Shown piece by piece: positions 1 to 11,557 of a stretch of DNA of 64,000 nucleotides. Each line of letters begins with the position of its first letter. Position 1 is the first letter of the stretch. A program made the position numbers and the translations under genes. Under the pieces are notes generated by a model. The model had not been told where the DNA came from. It saw nothing but the letters and a program-made list of their open reading frames with translations, and ran no database searches. Source of the DNA: Paraburkholderia phosphatilytica (GTDB lineage Bacteria; Pseudomonadota; Gammaproteobacteria; Burkholderiales; Burkholderiaceae); the NCBI RefSeq assembly GCF_003443895.1, contig NZ_QQOA01000009.1, forward strand, positions 62,001 to 126,000. The letters are read 5' to 3'.

Positions 1-366
<366 letters not shown>

Positions 367-430
367 TTAAGATGCGTCACATCGGCCGTGGCACCGCGCG
401 GCCTCGATCTACAGGAGACACGAACAGCTC

Positions 431-1651
431 ATGGGCGCTCTCAGTCACATCCGCGTACTCGATCTCACCCGCGTGCTCGCCGGGCCGTGGTGCGCGCAGA
501 CCCTCGCCGATTTCGGCGCCGACGTGATCAAGGTGGAGCGCCCCGGCGCCGGCGACGACACGCGTCACTGGGGGCCGCCGTACCTGCAGACGCCGGCGGG
601 AGAAGACACCGCGGAAGCCGCGTATTACCTCTCGGCGAACCGCAACAAGCGCTCGGTGACGGTGGATATCGCCACGCCAGAGGGCCAGCGGATCGTCCGC
701 GAGCTGGCCGCGCAGAGCGACGTCGTGATGGAGAACTACAAGGTCGGGCAGCTGAAGAAATACGGGCTCGACTACGCATCGCTGAAAGCGGTGAAGCCGG
801 ACCTCGTCTACTGCTCGGTGACGGGTTTCGGGCAGACCGGACCGTACGCGCAGCGCGCGGGCTACGACTTCATCATCCAGGGCATCGGCGGCTTCATGAG
901 CATCACCGGCGAGCGCGACGCGCTGCCGGGCGGCGGCCCGCAGAAGGCGGGCGTCGCGATCGCGGACCTGATGACGGGCATGTACTCGACGGTCGCGATC
1001 CTGTCGGCGCTCGCGCATCGGGATCGCACGGGCGAAGGCCAGTACATCGACATGGCGTTGCTCGACGTGCAGGTCGCGATGCTCGCGAACATGAACACGA
1101 ACTACCTGGCGAGCGGCAAGGCGCCGGTGCGCCAGGGCAACGCGCACCAGAACATCGTGCCCTACCAGACGTTCCAGACGAGCGACAGCTGGATCATCGT
1201 CGCGGTGGGCAACGACGGGCAGTACCGCAAGTTCGTCGAAGCGGGCGGGCGCCCCGAATTCGCCGACGACGAACGCTTCGCCACCAATCCGGCGCGCGTG
1301 CGCAACCGCGAGGCGCTGGTGCCGTTGCTGGCCGAGATGGTCAGGAAGCGCAGCAAGGCCGAATGGATCGCGGCGCTCGAGGCGTCCGGCGTGCCCTGCG
1401 GGCCGATCAACGACCTCGCCGAAGTGTTCGACAACGAGCAGGTGATCGCGCGCGGCCTGCAGGTGAATCTGCCGCATCCGTCGGGCGGCACGGTGAAGCT
1501 GGTGCGCAACCCGATCAACATGAGCGCGACGCCGCCCGAAGCGCTCCGCCATCCGCCGACGCTCGGCGAGCACACCGCGGAGATCCTGCGCGACGTGCTC
1601 GGCTACGACGACGCGCAGATCGCCGCGCTGCGCGCGAAAGTGGTGATCTAG
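431..1651 (+). CDS. CaiB/BaiF family (class III) CoA-transferase
   Basis: The 406-aa protein matches family III CoA-transferases, which move CoA between carboxylic acids via an aspartyl-CoA thioester. The N terminus (IRVLDLTRVLAGPWCAQTLADFGADVIKVE) is the classic family opening. The Asp in IADLMTGMY, near residue 179, corresponds to the catalytic Asp of formyl-CoA transferase. An AGGAGA ribosome-binding site lies about 11 nt before the ATG. The substrate cannot be read from sequence. Its stop overlaps the stop of the convergent hydrolase gene by four bases (CTAG). It is divergent from alaS. Confidence 0.9.
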   Translation: MGALSHIRVLDLTRVLAGPWCAQTLADFGADVIKVERPGAGDDTRHWGPPYLQTPAGEDTAEAAYYLSANRNKRSVTVDIATPEGQRIVRELAAQSDVVMENYKVGQLKKYGLDYASLKAVKPDLVYCSVTGFGQTGPYAQRAGYDFIIQGIGGFMSITGERDALPGGGPQKAGVAIADLMTGMYSTVAILSALAHRDRTGEGQYIDMALLDVQVAMLANMNTNYLASGKAPVRQGNAHQNIVPYQTFQTSDSWIIVAVGNDGQYRKFVEAGGRPEFADDERFATNPARVRNREALVPLLAEMVRKRSKAEWIAALEASGVPCGPINDLAEVFDNEQVIARGLQVNLPHPSGGTVKLVRNPINMSATPPEALRHPPTLGEHTAEILRDVLGYDDAQIAALRAKVVI

Positions 1652-2238
1652 GGCGCCTGCGGCTCCTGCAGCTCACCTAGCCAGCCGAGCCCCTCGGCCC
1701 AGTCGCCGAGGCCGCTGTCGGCGTTGATATGGCCGCGCGGACCGATGCCGATCCAGCGGCTGCCCCACGCATCGGCGCACGCGAGCGAATAGCGCTCGCC
1801 GCCGAACGGATCGTCGCTGCTCGACACGACGATGCTCGGAAACGGCAACAGCTCGAGCGGCGCCGACGCAAAGCCGCTCGAACCTTCATGCGGAAACGCC
1901 GGCGCGGCAGGGTCCGGCACCGCCACGAGCAGCGCGCCCTGCACGTGACGCAGCACCTCCGGCGTCGCGTACCGCGCGGCCCAGAACGCGACCGTCAGGC
2001 AGCCCAGGCTGTGCGCGGCGAAGCGCACCGCGCGTCCCGCCGCGGCTTTTGCGGCCACGGTTGCATCGAGCGTGCGGCACCACGCGTCGCGGTCAGCCTG
2101 GTTCCAGTCGGTCATCGGCACGCGCGTGAAGCTCGCGTGCCGCGCTTCCCAGCGCGATTGCCAGTGTCCCGGGCCGGAATTCTGCCAGCCCGGCAGGATC
2201 AGCACGTCGTAGTCGCTTGCGGCGGAGGGCTGCTTCAT
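1648..2238 (-). CDS. RBBP9/YdeN-type small alpha/beta hydrolase
   Basis: The 196-aa protein opens with the family motif DVLILPGWQNSGPGHWQSRW. It has the nucleophile elbow AHSLG near the middle and a late GPRGHINADSG segment that would carry the catalytic His; an SSDDPFG stretch fits the acid region. This is the Ser-hydrolase family of RBBP9 and YdeN. The substrate is unknown. The ATG at 2238 is chosen because it gives the family's usual length; the open frame upstream is antisense to other coding sequence. It lies 53 bp downstream of the ggt stop on the same strand. Confidence 0.85.
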   Translation of the reverse strand: MKQPSAASDYDVLILPGWQNSGPGHWQSRWEARHASFTRVPMTDWNQADRDAWCRTLDATVAAKAAAGRAVRFAAHSLGCLTVAFWAARYATPEVLRHVQGALLVAVPDPAAPAFPHEGSSGFASAPLELLPFPSIVVSSSDDPFGGERYSLACADAWGSRWIGIGPRGHINADSGLGDWAEGLGWLGELQEPQAP

Positions 2239-2291
2239 GGCGGTTCGTGTCGTAAGTGACGTAGGTGAATTCAGCGATTGCGCGGGCGTGG

Positions 2292-4058
2292 TCACTTCGA
2301 AGGGCTCAGCGGAAACACCGCGCCGACGCCCGCGCCGCGCGGATCCGAGTCGGCTTCGGGCGTCGTGCCGTTCACCCGCACCATTTGCACGTCGCCGTTG
2401 AAGGGCTGGCCCTCCAGCTTGTAGCCCTTCGCCTTCAGCGCGTCCGCGAGGTCGCCGGTGATCGGCGCGTACGGCTCGTAGAAGATCGTGGTCGGCGGAA
2501 TCAGCTGGTGGTGGAAGCGCATCGCGGCGAGCGCGTCCTGCGGCGCCATGCCGAAGTCGAACAGGTCGGTCATCACCTGGAAGATCGTCGTGAAGATCCG
2601 CGAGCCGCCGGGCGTGCCGATCACGAGCGCGACATTGCCGTCTTTCAGCAGGATGGTCGGCGCCATCGACGACAGCGGCCGGCGCCCCGGCGCGATCGTG
2701 TTGACCTCGTCGCCCGTCACGCCGAACTGGTTCGTCGTGCCCGGCTTCGTCACGAAGTCGTCCATCTCGTCGTTGAGCAGGAAGCCCGCGCCGTCCACCA
2801 CCACGCCCGCGCCGAACGGACCGTTCAGCGTGTAGGTGTTCGACACCGCGTTGCCCCACTGGTCGACGACCGAGAAGTGCGTGGTCTGCGCGCGCTCCGG
2901 CATCGTGTCGCCGAGGCCCGGCTTCACGCCCGTCGCACCGGGCGCGGCGTCCGCTTTCACTTCGGCGGCGCGCGACGCGAGGTAGCTGTCGTCGAGCAGT
3001 TTCGCGACCGGAATCTTGTACGAATCGGGGTCGCCCAGGTACTGCTGGCGATCCGCGAACACGCGGTCTTCCATCTGCGAAACCAGATGGATGTACGGCA
3101 CCGAATTGAGCTGCACGCCGTCGAATGCGGGCTTCAGGTCCGCCTTCATCTTCAGCAGCTGGATCAGGCCCACGCCGCCGGAACTGGGCGGCGGCGCGGT
3201 GACGATCTGGTAGCCGTTCCAGTCGGCCGTCAGCGGATCGCGCCACACCGCGTGATAGCGCTGCAGGTCCTGTTTCGACACGAGACCGTGGCCGTACATC
3301 GCGGTCGAGATCAGATCGGCCGTACGGCCCTCGTAGAACTCGCGGCCGCCATCGCTCGCGATCCGCTTCAGCGTTTCGGCAAGCTCCGGCTGACGGAATG
3401 TCGCGCCCGCTTTCAGGCCTGAAAAATAGACGTCGAAATTGGTCTTGCCGGCGAAGCTGCGCGCGGCGTAGTCGTGCCGCTTCTGCAGCCAGGGCTGCAC
3501 GACGAAGCCGTCGGACGCGTATTTGATCGCGGGCGCGAGCACCTGTTTCCACTTGAGCTTGCCGAAGCGCTTCTGCGCTTCCCACATCCCGTCGACGGTG
3601 CCGGGCACGCCCACCGCGCGATAGCCGACGAGGCTCGCGTCGGGCTCGACGTTGCCTTTGTCGTCGAGGTACATCTCCTTCGTCGCCCCTTGCGGCGCGA
3701 CCTCGCGGTAGTCGAGGAAATACGGCTTGTTGTCCACGTAGAGCGTCATGAACCCGCCGCCGCCGATGTTGCCGGCATCCGGATATGTGACGGCGAGCGT
3801 GAACGCGATCGCGACCGCGGCATCGACGGCATTGCCGCCTTCGGCGAAGATTTCCTTCGCGGCGGCTGCGCTGTAGCTGTCCGGCACCGCGGCGGCCGCG
3901 GCCGTCAGTACCGGCGGCGGGGGCTTCTTCGCGAACGCGGGCGCGGCGGGCAGGAAGCCGGTCAGGCACGCGGCGATGAGCAGCGAGGGGAAAGCAAAGA
4001 CGTGCAGCGCACGCCCGGTGATGGACGCGCGCGGCGCGTCGTGCATCGGATCGGCCAT
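2292..4058 (-). CDS. ggt: Gamma-glutamyltransferase (glutathione hydrolase)
   Basis: This 588-aa N-terminal nucleophile hydrolase cleaves the gamma-glutamyl bond of glutathione in the periplasm. After a short polar start comes a hydrophobic export signal ([18 protein letters not shown]). The self-cleavage motif [10 protein letters not shown] places the catalytic Thr near residue 392, which would split the precursor into large and small subunits. Downstream LNDEMDDF and LSSMAPTI are small-subunit hallmarks. I chose ATG 4058 because a GAGGAG ribosome-binding site precedes it. A longer open frame to 4181 lacks such support. Confidence 0.93.
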   Translation of the reverse strand: MADPMHDAPRASITGRALHVFAFPSLLIAACLTGFLPAAPAFAKKPPPPVLTAAAAAVPDSYSAAAAKEIFAEGGNAVDAAVAIAFTLAVTYPDAGNIGGGGFMTLYVDNKPYFLDYREVAPQGATKEMYLDDKGNVEPDASLVGYRAVGVPGTVDGMWEAQKRFGKLKWKQVLAPAIKYASDGFVVQPWLQKRHDYAARSFAGKTNFDVYFSGLKAGATFRQPELAETLKRIASDGGREFYEGRTADLISTAMYGHGLVSKQDLQRYHAVWRDPLTADWNGYQIVTAPPPSSGGVGLIQLLKMKADLKPAFDGVQLNSVPYIHLVSQMEDRVFADRQQYLGDPDSYKIPVAKLLDDSYLASRAAEVKADAAPGATGVKPGLGDTMPERAQTTHFSVVDQWGNAVSNTYTLNGPFGAGVVVDGAGFLLNDEMDDFVTKPGTTNQFGVTGDEVNTIAPGRRPLSSMAPTILLKDGNVALVIGTPGGSRIFTTIFQVMTDLFDFGMAPQDALAAMRFHHQLIPPTTIFYEPYAPITGDLADALKAKGYKLEGQPFNGDVQMVRVNGTTPEADSDPRGAGVGAVFPLSPSK

Positions 4059-4250
4059 CGACGGGACTCCTCTAAACCAGCGCGCATCTTGCACAACCCG
4101 CGGATTTCGCGCAATACGGCCGGCCGCACAGCGCATCGTCCACACGCCCGGGCTCACCTCGATGCCGCACGGCTGCTGCAATGGGGTGGCTCAGGTAGAA
4201 TTGACGGATCAGCGGAGCGCGAAGCTCCGGAACGACCTACTCCTTCACGC

Positions 4251-5975
<1,725 letters not shown>

Positions 5976-6132
5976 TCCGGACGCGTGCATGCGTGCCGTG
6001 CGTCCAGCGCGGCTTCGCCAGAAAGCCGCCGCAGCCGTGGATGGAAGCCGTACAGAACAAACCGATGTCGTATTGACCGTATCCGTGGCTGAGGGGCGCG
6101 ACGTCGCGTCCCGCGACGATCCGGGAGGAACG

Positions 6133-7044
6133 ATGCACCTGGCTGTCCGCCGTCCGCTCGCCGGCCTGACACTGCTCGCCGCCGCCGTGCTGTGCGCGCC
6201 GTTCGCGGCGCATGCACAGGATCTCACCGGCACGCTCAAGAAGATCCATGACGATCGCGTCGTGCTGCTCGGCGTGCGCGAAGCGTCGATTCCGTTCGCG
6301 TACTCCAACGGGCAGCACACGGTCGGCTATTCCTACGCGATCGCGCAACGGATCATCGACGAAATCCGCAAGACGTTGAACCTTCCCGACCTGAAGGTGC
6401 GCGAGGTGCCGGTCAATTCGTCGAACCGGGTGTCGCTGCTCGTGAACAACCAGATCGATCTCGAGTGCGGCTCGACCACGCATACCCGCGACCGCGAGAA
6501 CCAGGCGGCGTTTTCGTACAGCTTCTTCATGTACTCGGTGCGGATGCTCGTGCGAAAAAGTTCGCATATCAAGGACTTCCAGGACCTCGCGGGTAAACCG
6601 GTCGTCACGACCGCCGGCACGTCCGACGAGCGCCTGCTGCGCGAACTCAACAGCGCGAAGCAGCTGAACATGCGGATCGCGGCGGTGAAGGATCATCCGG
6701 AAGCGTTCGCGATGGTGAAGTCCGGGCGCGCGGTCGCGTTCGTGATGGACGAACCGATCCTGTACGGCACACGGGCCGCGGATCCGCACCCCGACGAGTT
6801 CGAGGTCACCGGCTCGCCGCTCGCGACGGAAGCGTATGCATGCATGTTCCGCAAGGGCGACGCGCCGTTCCGCAAGCTGGTGAACGACGTGGTCGGCACA
6901 ATGGAGACGTCCGGCGAAGCCGCGCGGCTGTACGACACGTGGTTCACGCAGCCGATTCCACCGCACGGCACCAATCTCAACTACCCGCTCTCCCCGCAGA
7001 TGCGCGATATGTTCGCGCACCCGAACGACCGCGCGCTGGATTGA
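6133..7044 (+). CDS. Periplasmic amino-acid ABC transporter substrate-binding protein
   Basis: The 303-aa protein has a signal peptide (LAGLTLLAAAVLCAPFAAHA) followed by a type 3 solute-binding fold. The segments IPFAYSNGQHTVGYSYAIA and IDLECGSTTHTRDRENQAAFS are typical of glutamate/aspartate binders such as GltI. A GGGAGGA ribosome-binding site lies just before ATG 6133; the frame is open further upstream, but those residues overlap the glnS 3' end. No permease or ATPase genes are adjacent, so it is an orphan binding protein here. Ligand specificity is inferred from family resemblance. Confidence 0.88.
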   Translation: MHLAVRRPLAGLTLLAAAVLCAPFAAHAQDLTGTLKKIHDDRVVLLGVREASIPFAYSNGQHTVGYSYAIAQRIIDEIRKTLNLPDLKVREVPVNSSNRVSLLVNNQIDLECGSTTHTRDRENQAAFSYSFFMYSVRMLVRKSSHIKDFQDLAGKPVVTTAGTSDERLLRELNSAKQLNMRIAAVKDHPEAFAMVKSGRAVAFVMDEPILYGTRAADPHPDEFEVTGSPLATEAYACMFRKGDAPFRKLVNDVVGTMETSGEAARLYDTWFTQPIPPHGTNLNYPLSPQMRDMFAHPNDRALD

Positions 7045-7058
7045 GCGGCGCGCCTACG

Positions 7059-7514
7059 TCACTGCGTGAGGCGGGCGTGCACGTCGGCCAGCGACAGCGT
7101 GGTGCCGAACAGCCTCGCGAGACTGCGGCTCGCAAAACGGTCGACTTCCGCCGGCGCGACCCAGCGCCACGCGTCCATCTCGGGAATCATCTGGCCGTCG
7201 CTGTAGCGCGGGAACATCGACACGCACACGCACTTCGACAGATCGAGTTCGTCGCCTTGCGCGCGCGCCGCGAACAGATGCAGGTCCTTGTCGCGCCGGT
7301 AGACGAAGCGGCCGAGATCGACGAGGCGCGCTTCGTCGAGCATGATGCCGGTTTCCTCGACCAGTTCGCGCAACGCGGTGACGATGCGTGGCTCGTCGGG
7401 TTCGCCGTGCCCTTTCGGGATATCCCAATGGGAGGTCTCGGTGGCGTGCGCGAGCAGCACGCGACCGTCGGGGTCGAGCAGCACGACCCCGCACGAGATG
7501 ACGCGCTCACCCAT
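7059..7514 (-). CDS. Nudix hydrolase
   Basis: The 151-aa protein carries a complete Nudix box from residue 35 to 57: a Gly, then Glu 41, then RELVEETGI. It therefore probably hydrolyses a nucleoside diphosphate linked to another moiety. The N-terminal strand (SCGVVLLDPDGRVLLAHA) and the SHWDIPKGHGEP segment resemble diadenosine polyphosphate or MutT-like members. The substrate is undetermined. Its ATG overlaps the TGA of a 34-codon upstream reading frame (TGATG), and its stop lies 14 bp from the convergent binding-protein gene. Confidence 0.9.
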   Translation of the reverse strand: MGERVISCGVVLLDPDGRVLLAHATETSHWDIPKGHGEPDEPRIVTALRELVEETGIMLDEARLVDLGRFVYRRDKDLHLFAARAQGDELDLSKCVCVSMFPRYSDGQMIPEMDAWRWVAPAEVDRFASRSLARLFGTTLSLADVHARLTQ

Positions 7515-7618
7515 CAGCGCTTCCGCAGCTGCCAGGCCGCGGAGCCGGCAGGCACCAGCAGGACGGCGGCGAAGGCGCCCGCGTGAGTGGGCGACGGACG
7601 TTGGATGAGCGTCGGCAT
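7514..7618 (-). CDS. Possible 34-aa leader or membrane peptide coupled to the Nudix gene
   Basis: A 34-codon frame starts MPTLIQRPSP, has a mildly hydrophobic core (AGAFAAVLLVPAGSAAW) and ends LRKR. Its TGA overlaps the Nudix ATG by one base, which suggests translational coupling. Only a weak purine-rich stretch (GAGAGA) lies upstream of its ATG. It could be a real small protein, a regulatory leader, or a chance frame. Confidence 0.3.
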   Translation of the reverse strand: MPTLIQRPSPTHAGAFAAVLLVPAGSAAWQLRKR

Positions 7619-7871
7619 GAAGAATCTCTCGGAAGATGACGATTGCCCGCTAGCGGCGCGGCACAGCTTGCCGCGGCAGGTCTTCCGAAAAGCATAGCAC
7701 GCGGGATGTGACCGTCACGTCGATGAGGGACGGATCGTTGGGTGTGAATCGACGATCTCGTTTCCGGATTCGGAACGCTCCGATGGTCGGCGGGAAAGCA
7801 ACCGGCGACGATCGACGGATTGGCCGTCAACGGCGGCCCCTGCCCACGTCGCCCGTCCCTCGCAGCCATCC

Positions 7872-8105
7872 ATGGACTACTCGTTCGCCCTTCGCTGTTT
7901 CGCCCTGATGCTGACGCTGATCAGCATCGCGCTGATCCCGCTCGTCGCGCGTCGCGATGCGTCGATCGCCGCGCCGTCGCCGCTGCCGGCCGGCGTGCTG
8001 CCGCGGCCGCGCTGGCACGCCGCGCTCACACGCGCGGGCGTCGTCTGCCTGCTGCTGTCGTTCGTCGTGCTGATGGCGGTCTGCGAGCTCGTGCTCACGG
8101 CCTGA
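7872..8105 (+). CDS. Small two-helix membrane protein, hypothetical
   Basis: The 77-aa product has two clear hydrophobic segments, LMLTLISIALIPLVA and VVCLLLSFVVLMAVCELVL. A proline-rich linker separates them. No family is recognised. It sits between the Nudix gene and the diguanylate cyclase gene, convergent with the latter (33 bp between stops). No strong ribosome-binding site is seen. The two-helix pattern and the isolated frame make it a plausible gene, but function is unknown. Confidence 0.6.
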   Translation: MDYSFALRCFALMLTLISIALIPLVARRDASIAAPSPLPAGVLPRPRWHAALTRAGVVCLLLSFVVLMAVCELVLTA

Positions 8106-8138
8106 ACACCGTCGACGTGCGGCGGTACTGCCGCGCGC

Positions 8139-9089
8139 TCACGCGAGCCGCGCGCTCCAGGTCACCGTCCGGTTCCGTCCTCCCCGCTTCGCCGAATACA
8201 GCGCCCGGTCCGCGCGCGCGAGCGTCGCGTTCAGATCCTCGCCCTGCTCCAGGCGGCACACGCCCGCGGAAAACGAATAGCTGATCACGTGGTCTTCGGC
8301 AATCGACACGCGGCGGTTCTGCACCTGCACGCGCATCCGCTCGACCGCGGACGCGCCGTGCTCCACCGACGTCCCCGGAAACACCACGAGAAATTCTTCG
8401 CCGCCGATGCGGCCCGCGATGTCCGACTGCCGCGTCGCGCGCTTGCAGACCTCGCCGAAATCGCGCAGCACCGCGTCGCCGGCGGCGTGGCCGTGCACGT
8501 CGTTGATACGCTTGAAGTGATCGAGGTCGACGAGCGCCACCGTCAGCGGTGTTTCGGCGCCTTGCGCGGCGGTGATCGCGAGCCCGAGCGACGCCATCGT
8601 GTGGCGCCGGTTCGCGAGCCCCGTCAGCACGTCGAGACGCGCTTCCTGGATCACGCGATCATGCGCCGCGATCCACGCTTCGTCGGTGGACCGGAGCTGT
8701 GACACGTCGGAGCCGACGACGGCGAGCCAGCCGTTGTCCAGCAGCGTTTCCGTCATCCAGAACCAGCGGCCGTCGAAGAGTTCCGCGGCGAAGCTGCGCT
8801 GCCCCGGATTCGCGCGGCGACGGTCCTGCGCGCGGGCGATGAACGCGAGCGCGTCCTCCCCTTCGATGCGGGTCCCGCAGCGATGCAGCGCGGCGTGCAT
8901 CACCAGGTCGACGAAGGTGATCTCGCTGTCGTCGCGTCGCAGCTGGAACGCATGCCGGAACGCGCTATTCGCGAAGACCAGCCGGTCGCTCGAGTCGTAG
9001 ATCGCGACCAGTGTGTGCTTGCCGTCGAGTGCGCACAGCAGCGCCTCCTGGGCCGCGTCGTCAGTACCAAGGTCCTGTATCGATCTCAT
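8139..9089 (-). CDS. PAS-GGDEF diguanylate cyclase
   Basis: The 316-aa protein has an N-terminal PAS-like sensor (VAIYDSSDRLVFANSAFRHAF) and a C-terminal GGDEF domain. The active-site motif is GGEEF at residues 229-233, and the product-inhibition I-site RQSD lies exactly five residues before it. It should make cyclic di-GMP from two GTP and be feedback inhibited. There is no membrane segment, so it is cytoplasmic. I chose ATG 9089. The frame stays open to 9272, but a Rho-independent terminator at 9201-9229 lies inside that extension, so it is unlikely to be coding. Confidence 0.9.
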   Translation of the reverse strand: MRSIQDLGTDDAAQEALLCALDGKHTLVAIYDSSDRLVFANSAFRHAFQLRRDDSEITFVDLVMHAALHRCGTRIEGEDALAFIARAQDRRRANPGQRSFAAELFDGRWFWMTETLLDNGWLAVVGSDVSQLRSTDEAWIAAHDRVIQEARLDVLTGLANRRHTMASLGLAITAAQGAETPLTVALVDLDHFKRINDVHGHAAGDAVLRDFGEVCKRATRQSDIAGRIGGEEFLVVFPGTSVEHGASAVERMRVQVQNRRVSIAEDHVISYSFSAGVCRLEQGEDLNATLARADRALYSAKRGGRNRTVTWSARLA

Positions 9090-9200
9090 GGCCAATATGC
9101 TTGTCGTTCTGGTCAGCGCGTCCGCCAGCCCGACCGGAACGCATTCGAACGTTCCAGTGGCCGTGGCGGCCGCGAACCCTGTCTCCCGTCGTTTCTCTAG

Positions 9201-9229
9201 AAAAACGCCGCGGACAGTTGCCCGCGGCG
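9201..9229 (-). terminator. Rho-independent terminator upstream of the diguanylate cyclase gene
   Basis: CGCCGCGG pairs perfectly with CCGCGGCG around an 8-nt loop, and five T residues follow on the minus strand. It lies about 110 nt before the cyclase ATG on the same strand. It could end an unannotated transcript from the right or act as an attenuator in the cyclase leader. Confidence 0.7.
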
Positions 9230-9983
9230 CGTGGAACGTCCCGACGATCCGGCTGCGATGAACCGGAATCACGGAGAACGTGGAGACAGATCGAAGTCTA
9301 CGCCCCGCCCGTCAAGGCAATGCTTCGAACAATGGCAGCTTTTACCGCCAATTCGCATCCGCAAATCGGTAAAAAATCGTCAGACAAAAACGGCCGTATG
9401 ACGACCCGCGATCCCGCGTGATTGCAGAAATGGCCCTCGGATTGCTACGACGCGCGGCAGTTTTTGCAAAGCGTCATTCGTCGTACGCTGCCGACGCTTC
9501 GGCGGATCGACTGTCCGCTCCGCGAAGAACGAGGCGGCATGCGCTTCTTCAAGGGTCACGATGCCGGCAGCGCCGTGTTGATCGGGTATGCGGGAAACGG
9601 GCACAGCATTTGCAGAAGTTCGCCGGACGTCGATCGTGCAAGACACAAACAATGCGCGATGCATGAAATCCTCCAATGACGACCGAATCGCAGCGCACCA
9701 ATCCGACGCTATGCTCTCTGCAAAATCACCAGTGTCCACGCGTCTTGTAGCGGACGTGCCGGTCACGCTCGTCTCCTTCCCCGACACTGGCATCCGCGAG
9801 GAACCGCGTCCGCCGCAGCGCTTGCGCCTCCGGCGACGGTCGTGCAGCCCGCATCGATCGCTTCCGCACATGACGACCCGCATTGCGCATAAACGAATCG
9901 ATCGCCCAGCGTTTCACTTACCGGTCACAATGGAAGGGACCGATAGTCATTAAGATGCTTTCTGAGCCTTAACGAGGTGCACT
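9230..9983. other. Intergenic region without a convincing gene
   Basis: About 750 bp, lower in GC than its surroundings. Short frames exist on both strands (for example about 9422-9679 plus, from a TTG), but none has a convincing ribosome-binding site, hydrophobic pattern or recognisable motif. It contains the 16-mer CAGACAAAAACGGCCG near 9384, which recurs near 14824 in another intergenic region. A minus-strand transcript ending at the 9201-9229 terminator could start here. Confidence 0.5.
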
Positions 9984-10268
9984 ATGGAAATGATCGAGGT
10001 CAGGCCCAGCATGTCGGCGGATGGACAGGAGGTGGTATTCGCCGTATCCGCGCGCGGACGCGAATTCGAATGTGCCGTGACCCGCAAGGCGCTCGAAGAA
10101 CATTTCTGGCTGCAACGCGGCGCGGCGGAGAACCGCGTGCTGAAGATTTTCGAAGACGGCCGACGCCGGATCACGGCCGTCGCGGAGCGCAAGCTGCTGA
10201 CCTCGGGCGGCGAACGTCACGTCGACAGGATCGTGCTGACGCCGGCGGATTTCGGGATCCGGCGGTAA
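9984..10268 (+). CDS. DUF1488-like small conserved protein
   Basis: The 94-aa protein has the pattern of the DUF1488 family. An early VVFAVSARGREFECAVTRKALEEHF segment (a strand pair, then a helix) is followed by a mid-protein FEDGRRRITAVAERK. No catalytic residues are known for the family and its function is uncharacterised. A GAGG ribosome-binding site lies about 7 nt before the ATG. It is a lone gene between a long intergenic region and tRNA-Arg. Family assignment is from memory of the pattern. Confidence 0.65.
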   Translation: MEMIEVRPSMSADGQEVVFAVSARGREFECAVTRKALEEHFWLQRGAAENRVLKIFEDGRRRITAVAERKLLTSGGERHVDRIVLTPADFGIRR

Positions 10269-10323
10269 CGGCGCGGCATCCTGCGCCGGGCTTGCCAGCG
10301 TCTTGCCACGCGTGTTGCCACAT

Positions 10324-10400
10324 TGGCACGGCAGGAGGGACTCGAACCCCCGACCCTCGGCTTAGAAGGCCGATGCTCTATCCAGCTGAGCTACTGCCGC
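10324..10400 (-). tRNA. tRNA-Arg (anticodon TCT)
   Basis: A 77-nt cloverleaf on the minus strand. The acceptor stem GCGGCAG pairs with CTGCCGT (one G-U pair), the anticodon loop CTTCTAA gives TCT, the T-loop is GTTCGAGTC, and the 3' CCA is encoded. It decodes AGA, and AGG by wobble. Confidence 0.95.
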
Positions 10401-10548
10401 ATTCGAAGAGAAAAAGATGCTACACCGGGCCTCCACCGCAGACTATCGCACGGGGAGGCGGCCCGCCAGCGAAGCCGGGCCCGGATTATAACCGATCGCT
10501 TTCGTGTGCTTTGCAAGGCCGGTGCGCGCCGGCCGTCGCTCGCACCGG

Positions 10549-11379
10549 CTATACGGGTTGCGGATGCAGCACGAACCAGCCGAGGAACGCGAGCCCGGCG
10601 ATCACGCAGTAGACACCGAACGACGCGAGACGGCCGCGCCCTTCGAAATAGCGCATCAGGAAGCGCACGCTCAGGTACGCCGCGATCGCGGTCAGCACGC
10701 CGCCCAGCACCGCGTCGCCCAGTTGCCCCGGCGCATGCAGCAGCTTCGGCAGTTCCAGCAGACCCGCCGCGAAGATGATCGGCGTACCGAGCAGAAACGC
10801 GAATTCCGCGGCACGTTCCGCCGTCAGGCCCACCGCATTCCCGGCGATCATCGTCAGCCCGCTGCGCGAGAAGCCCGGGATCAGCGCGCCGACCTGCGCG
10901 ATTCCCACCAGAAACGCCTGCCCGAACGTCAGCTTCTCCGGAGGACGATGCGCGCGCGAGCGCTGCAACCGGTCGCCGAACCACAGCAGCACGCCGTTCA
11001 CGATCAGCGCGATCGCGACGATCCGCAGGTCGTGAAAGAGGCGCTCGAGCGGCTTCTCCAGCACGAGACCCACGATGCCGGCCGGAATCGTGCCGATGAT
11101 CAGCGCCCACATCATGTGACCATCGTCGTTGCGGCGACCGCCGAGCGACGCGAAGAAGCCACGGAACAGCGCGACCCAGCGGTCGCGGAAGTACCAGAGC
11201 AGCGCGAGCGCGGTGCCGAGATGCAGCGCGACGAGGAACGGCAGCAGCTGCGGCGCGTGCTTGTCGATATGCATACCCATCACGCCGGGCACGAGCAGCG
11301 TGTGCCCGAGGCTGCTCACGGGGAAGAGTTCAGTGACGCCTTGCAAGACGCTCAGAAAGATCAGAAACCACAGGCTCAC
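10549..11379 (-). CDS. uppP: Undecaprenyl-diphosphatase (BacA/UppP)
   Basis: This 276-aa integral membrane phosphatase recycles undecaprenyl pyrophosphate for peptidoglycan and other envelope polymers. Both family signatures are present: [15 protein letters not shown] near the N terminus and [10 protein letters not shown] mid-protein, which supply the catalytic Glu, Ser, His and Arg set. Multiple hydrophobic segments give the expected fold. The ATG at 11379 starts directly with the first helix. Low-level bacitracin resistance is a known trait of the family. It lies upstream of tRNA-Arg on the same strand. Confidence 0.95.
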   Translation of the reverse strand: MSLWFLIFLSVLQGVTELFPVSSLGHTLLVPGVMGMHIDKHAPQLLPFLVALHLGTALALLWYFRDRWVALFRGFFASLGGRRNDDGHMMWALIIGTIPAGIVGLVLEKPLERLFHDLRIVAIALIVNGVLLWFGDRLQRSRAHRPPEKLTFGQAFLVGIAQVGALIPGFSRSGLTMIAGNAVGLTAERAAEFAFLLGTPIIFAAGLLELPKLLHAPGQLGDAVLGGVLTAIAAYLSVRFLMRYFEGRGRLASFGVYCVIAGLAFLGWFVLHPQPV

Positions 11380-11557
11380 GCGTCGGTCCTCTCGATGAAT
11401 GGATGGATGCGCCGGATGCGAGCGGCCGGCGCGGATCGCGCACGATTATGCCGGGGACGCGCGTGCCGCGCCACGAACCGGCAGTCGTACGAGCGGGCAG
11501 GGTTTGCCGCGCCGCATCATGATGAAGGCAGCGGGGATTAGATCACCGAAAGGGGCA

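Noticed and set aside
2239..3969. Upstream in-frame extension of the small hydrolase gene, giving a 773-aa protein
   Set aside because: The extension is antisense-phase reading of ggt on the same strand in another frame; the hydrolase has its own start and family length at 2238.
9090..9272. N-terminal extension of the diguanylate cyclase
   Set aside because: It would encode across a strong intrinsic terminator and shows no domain features.
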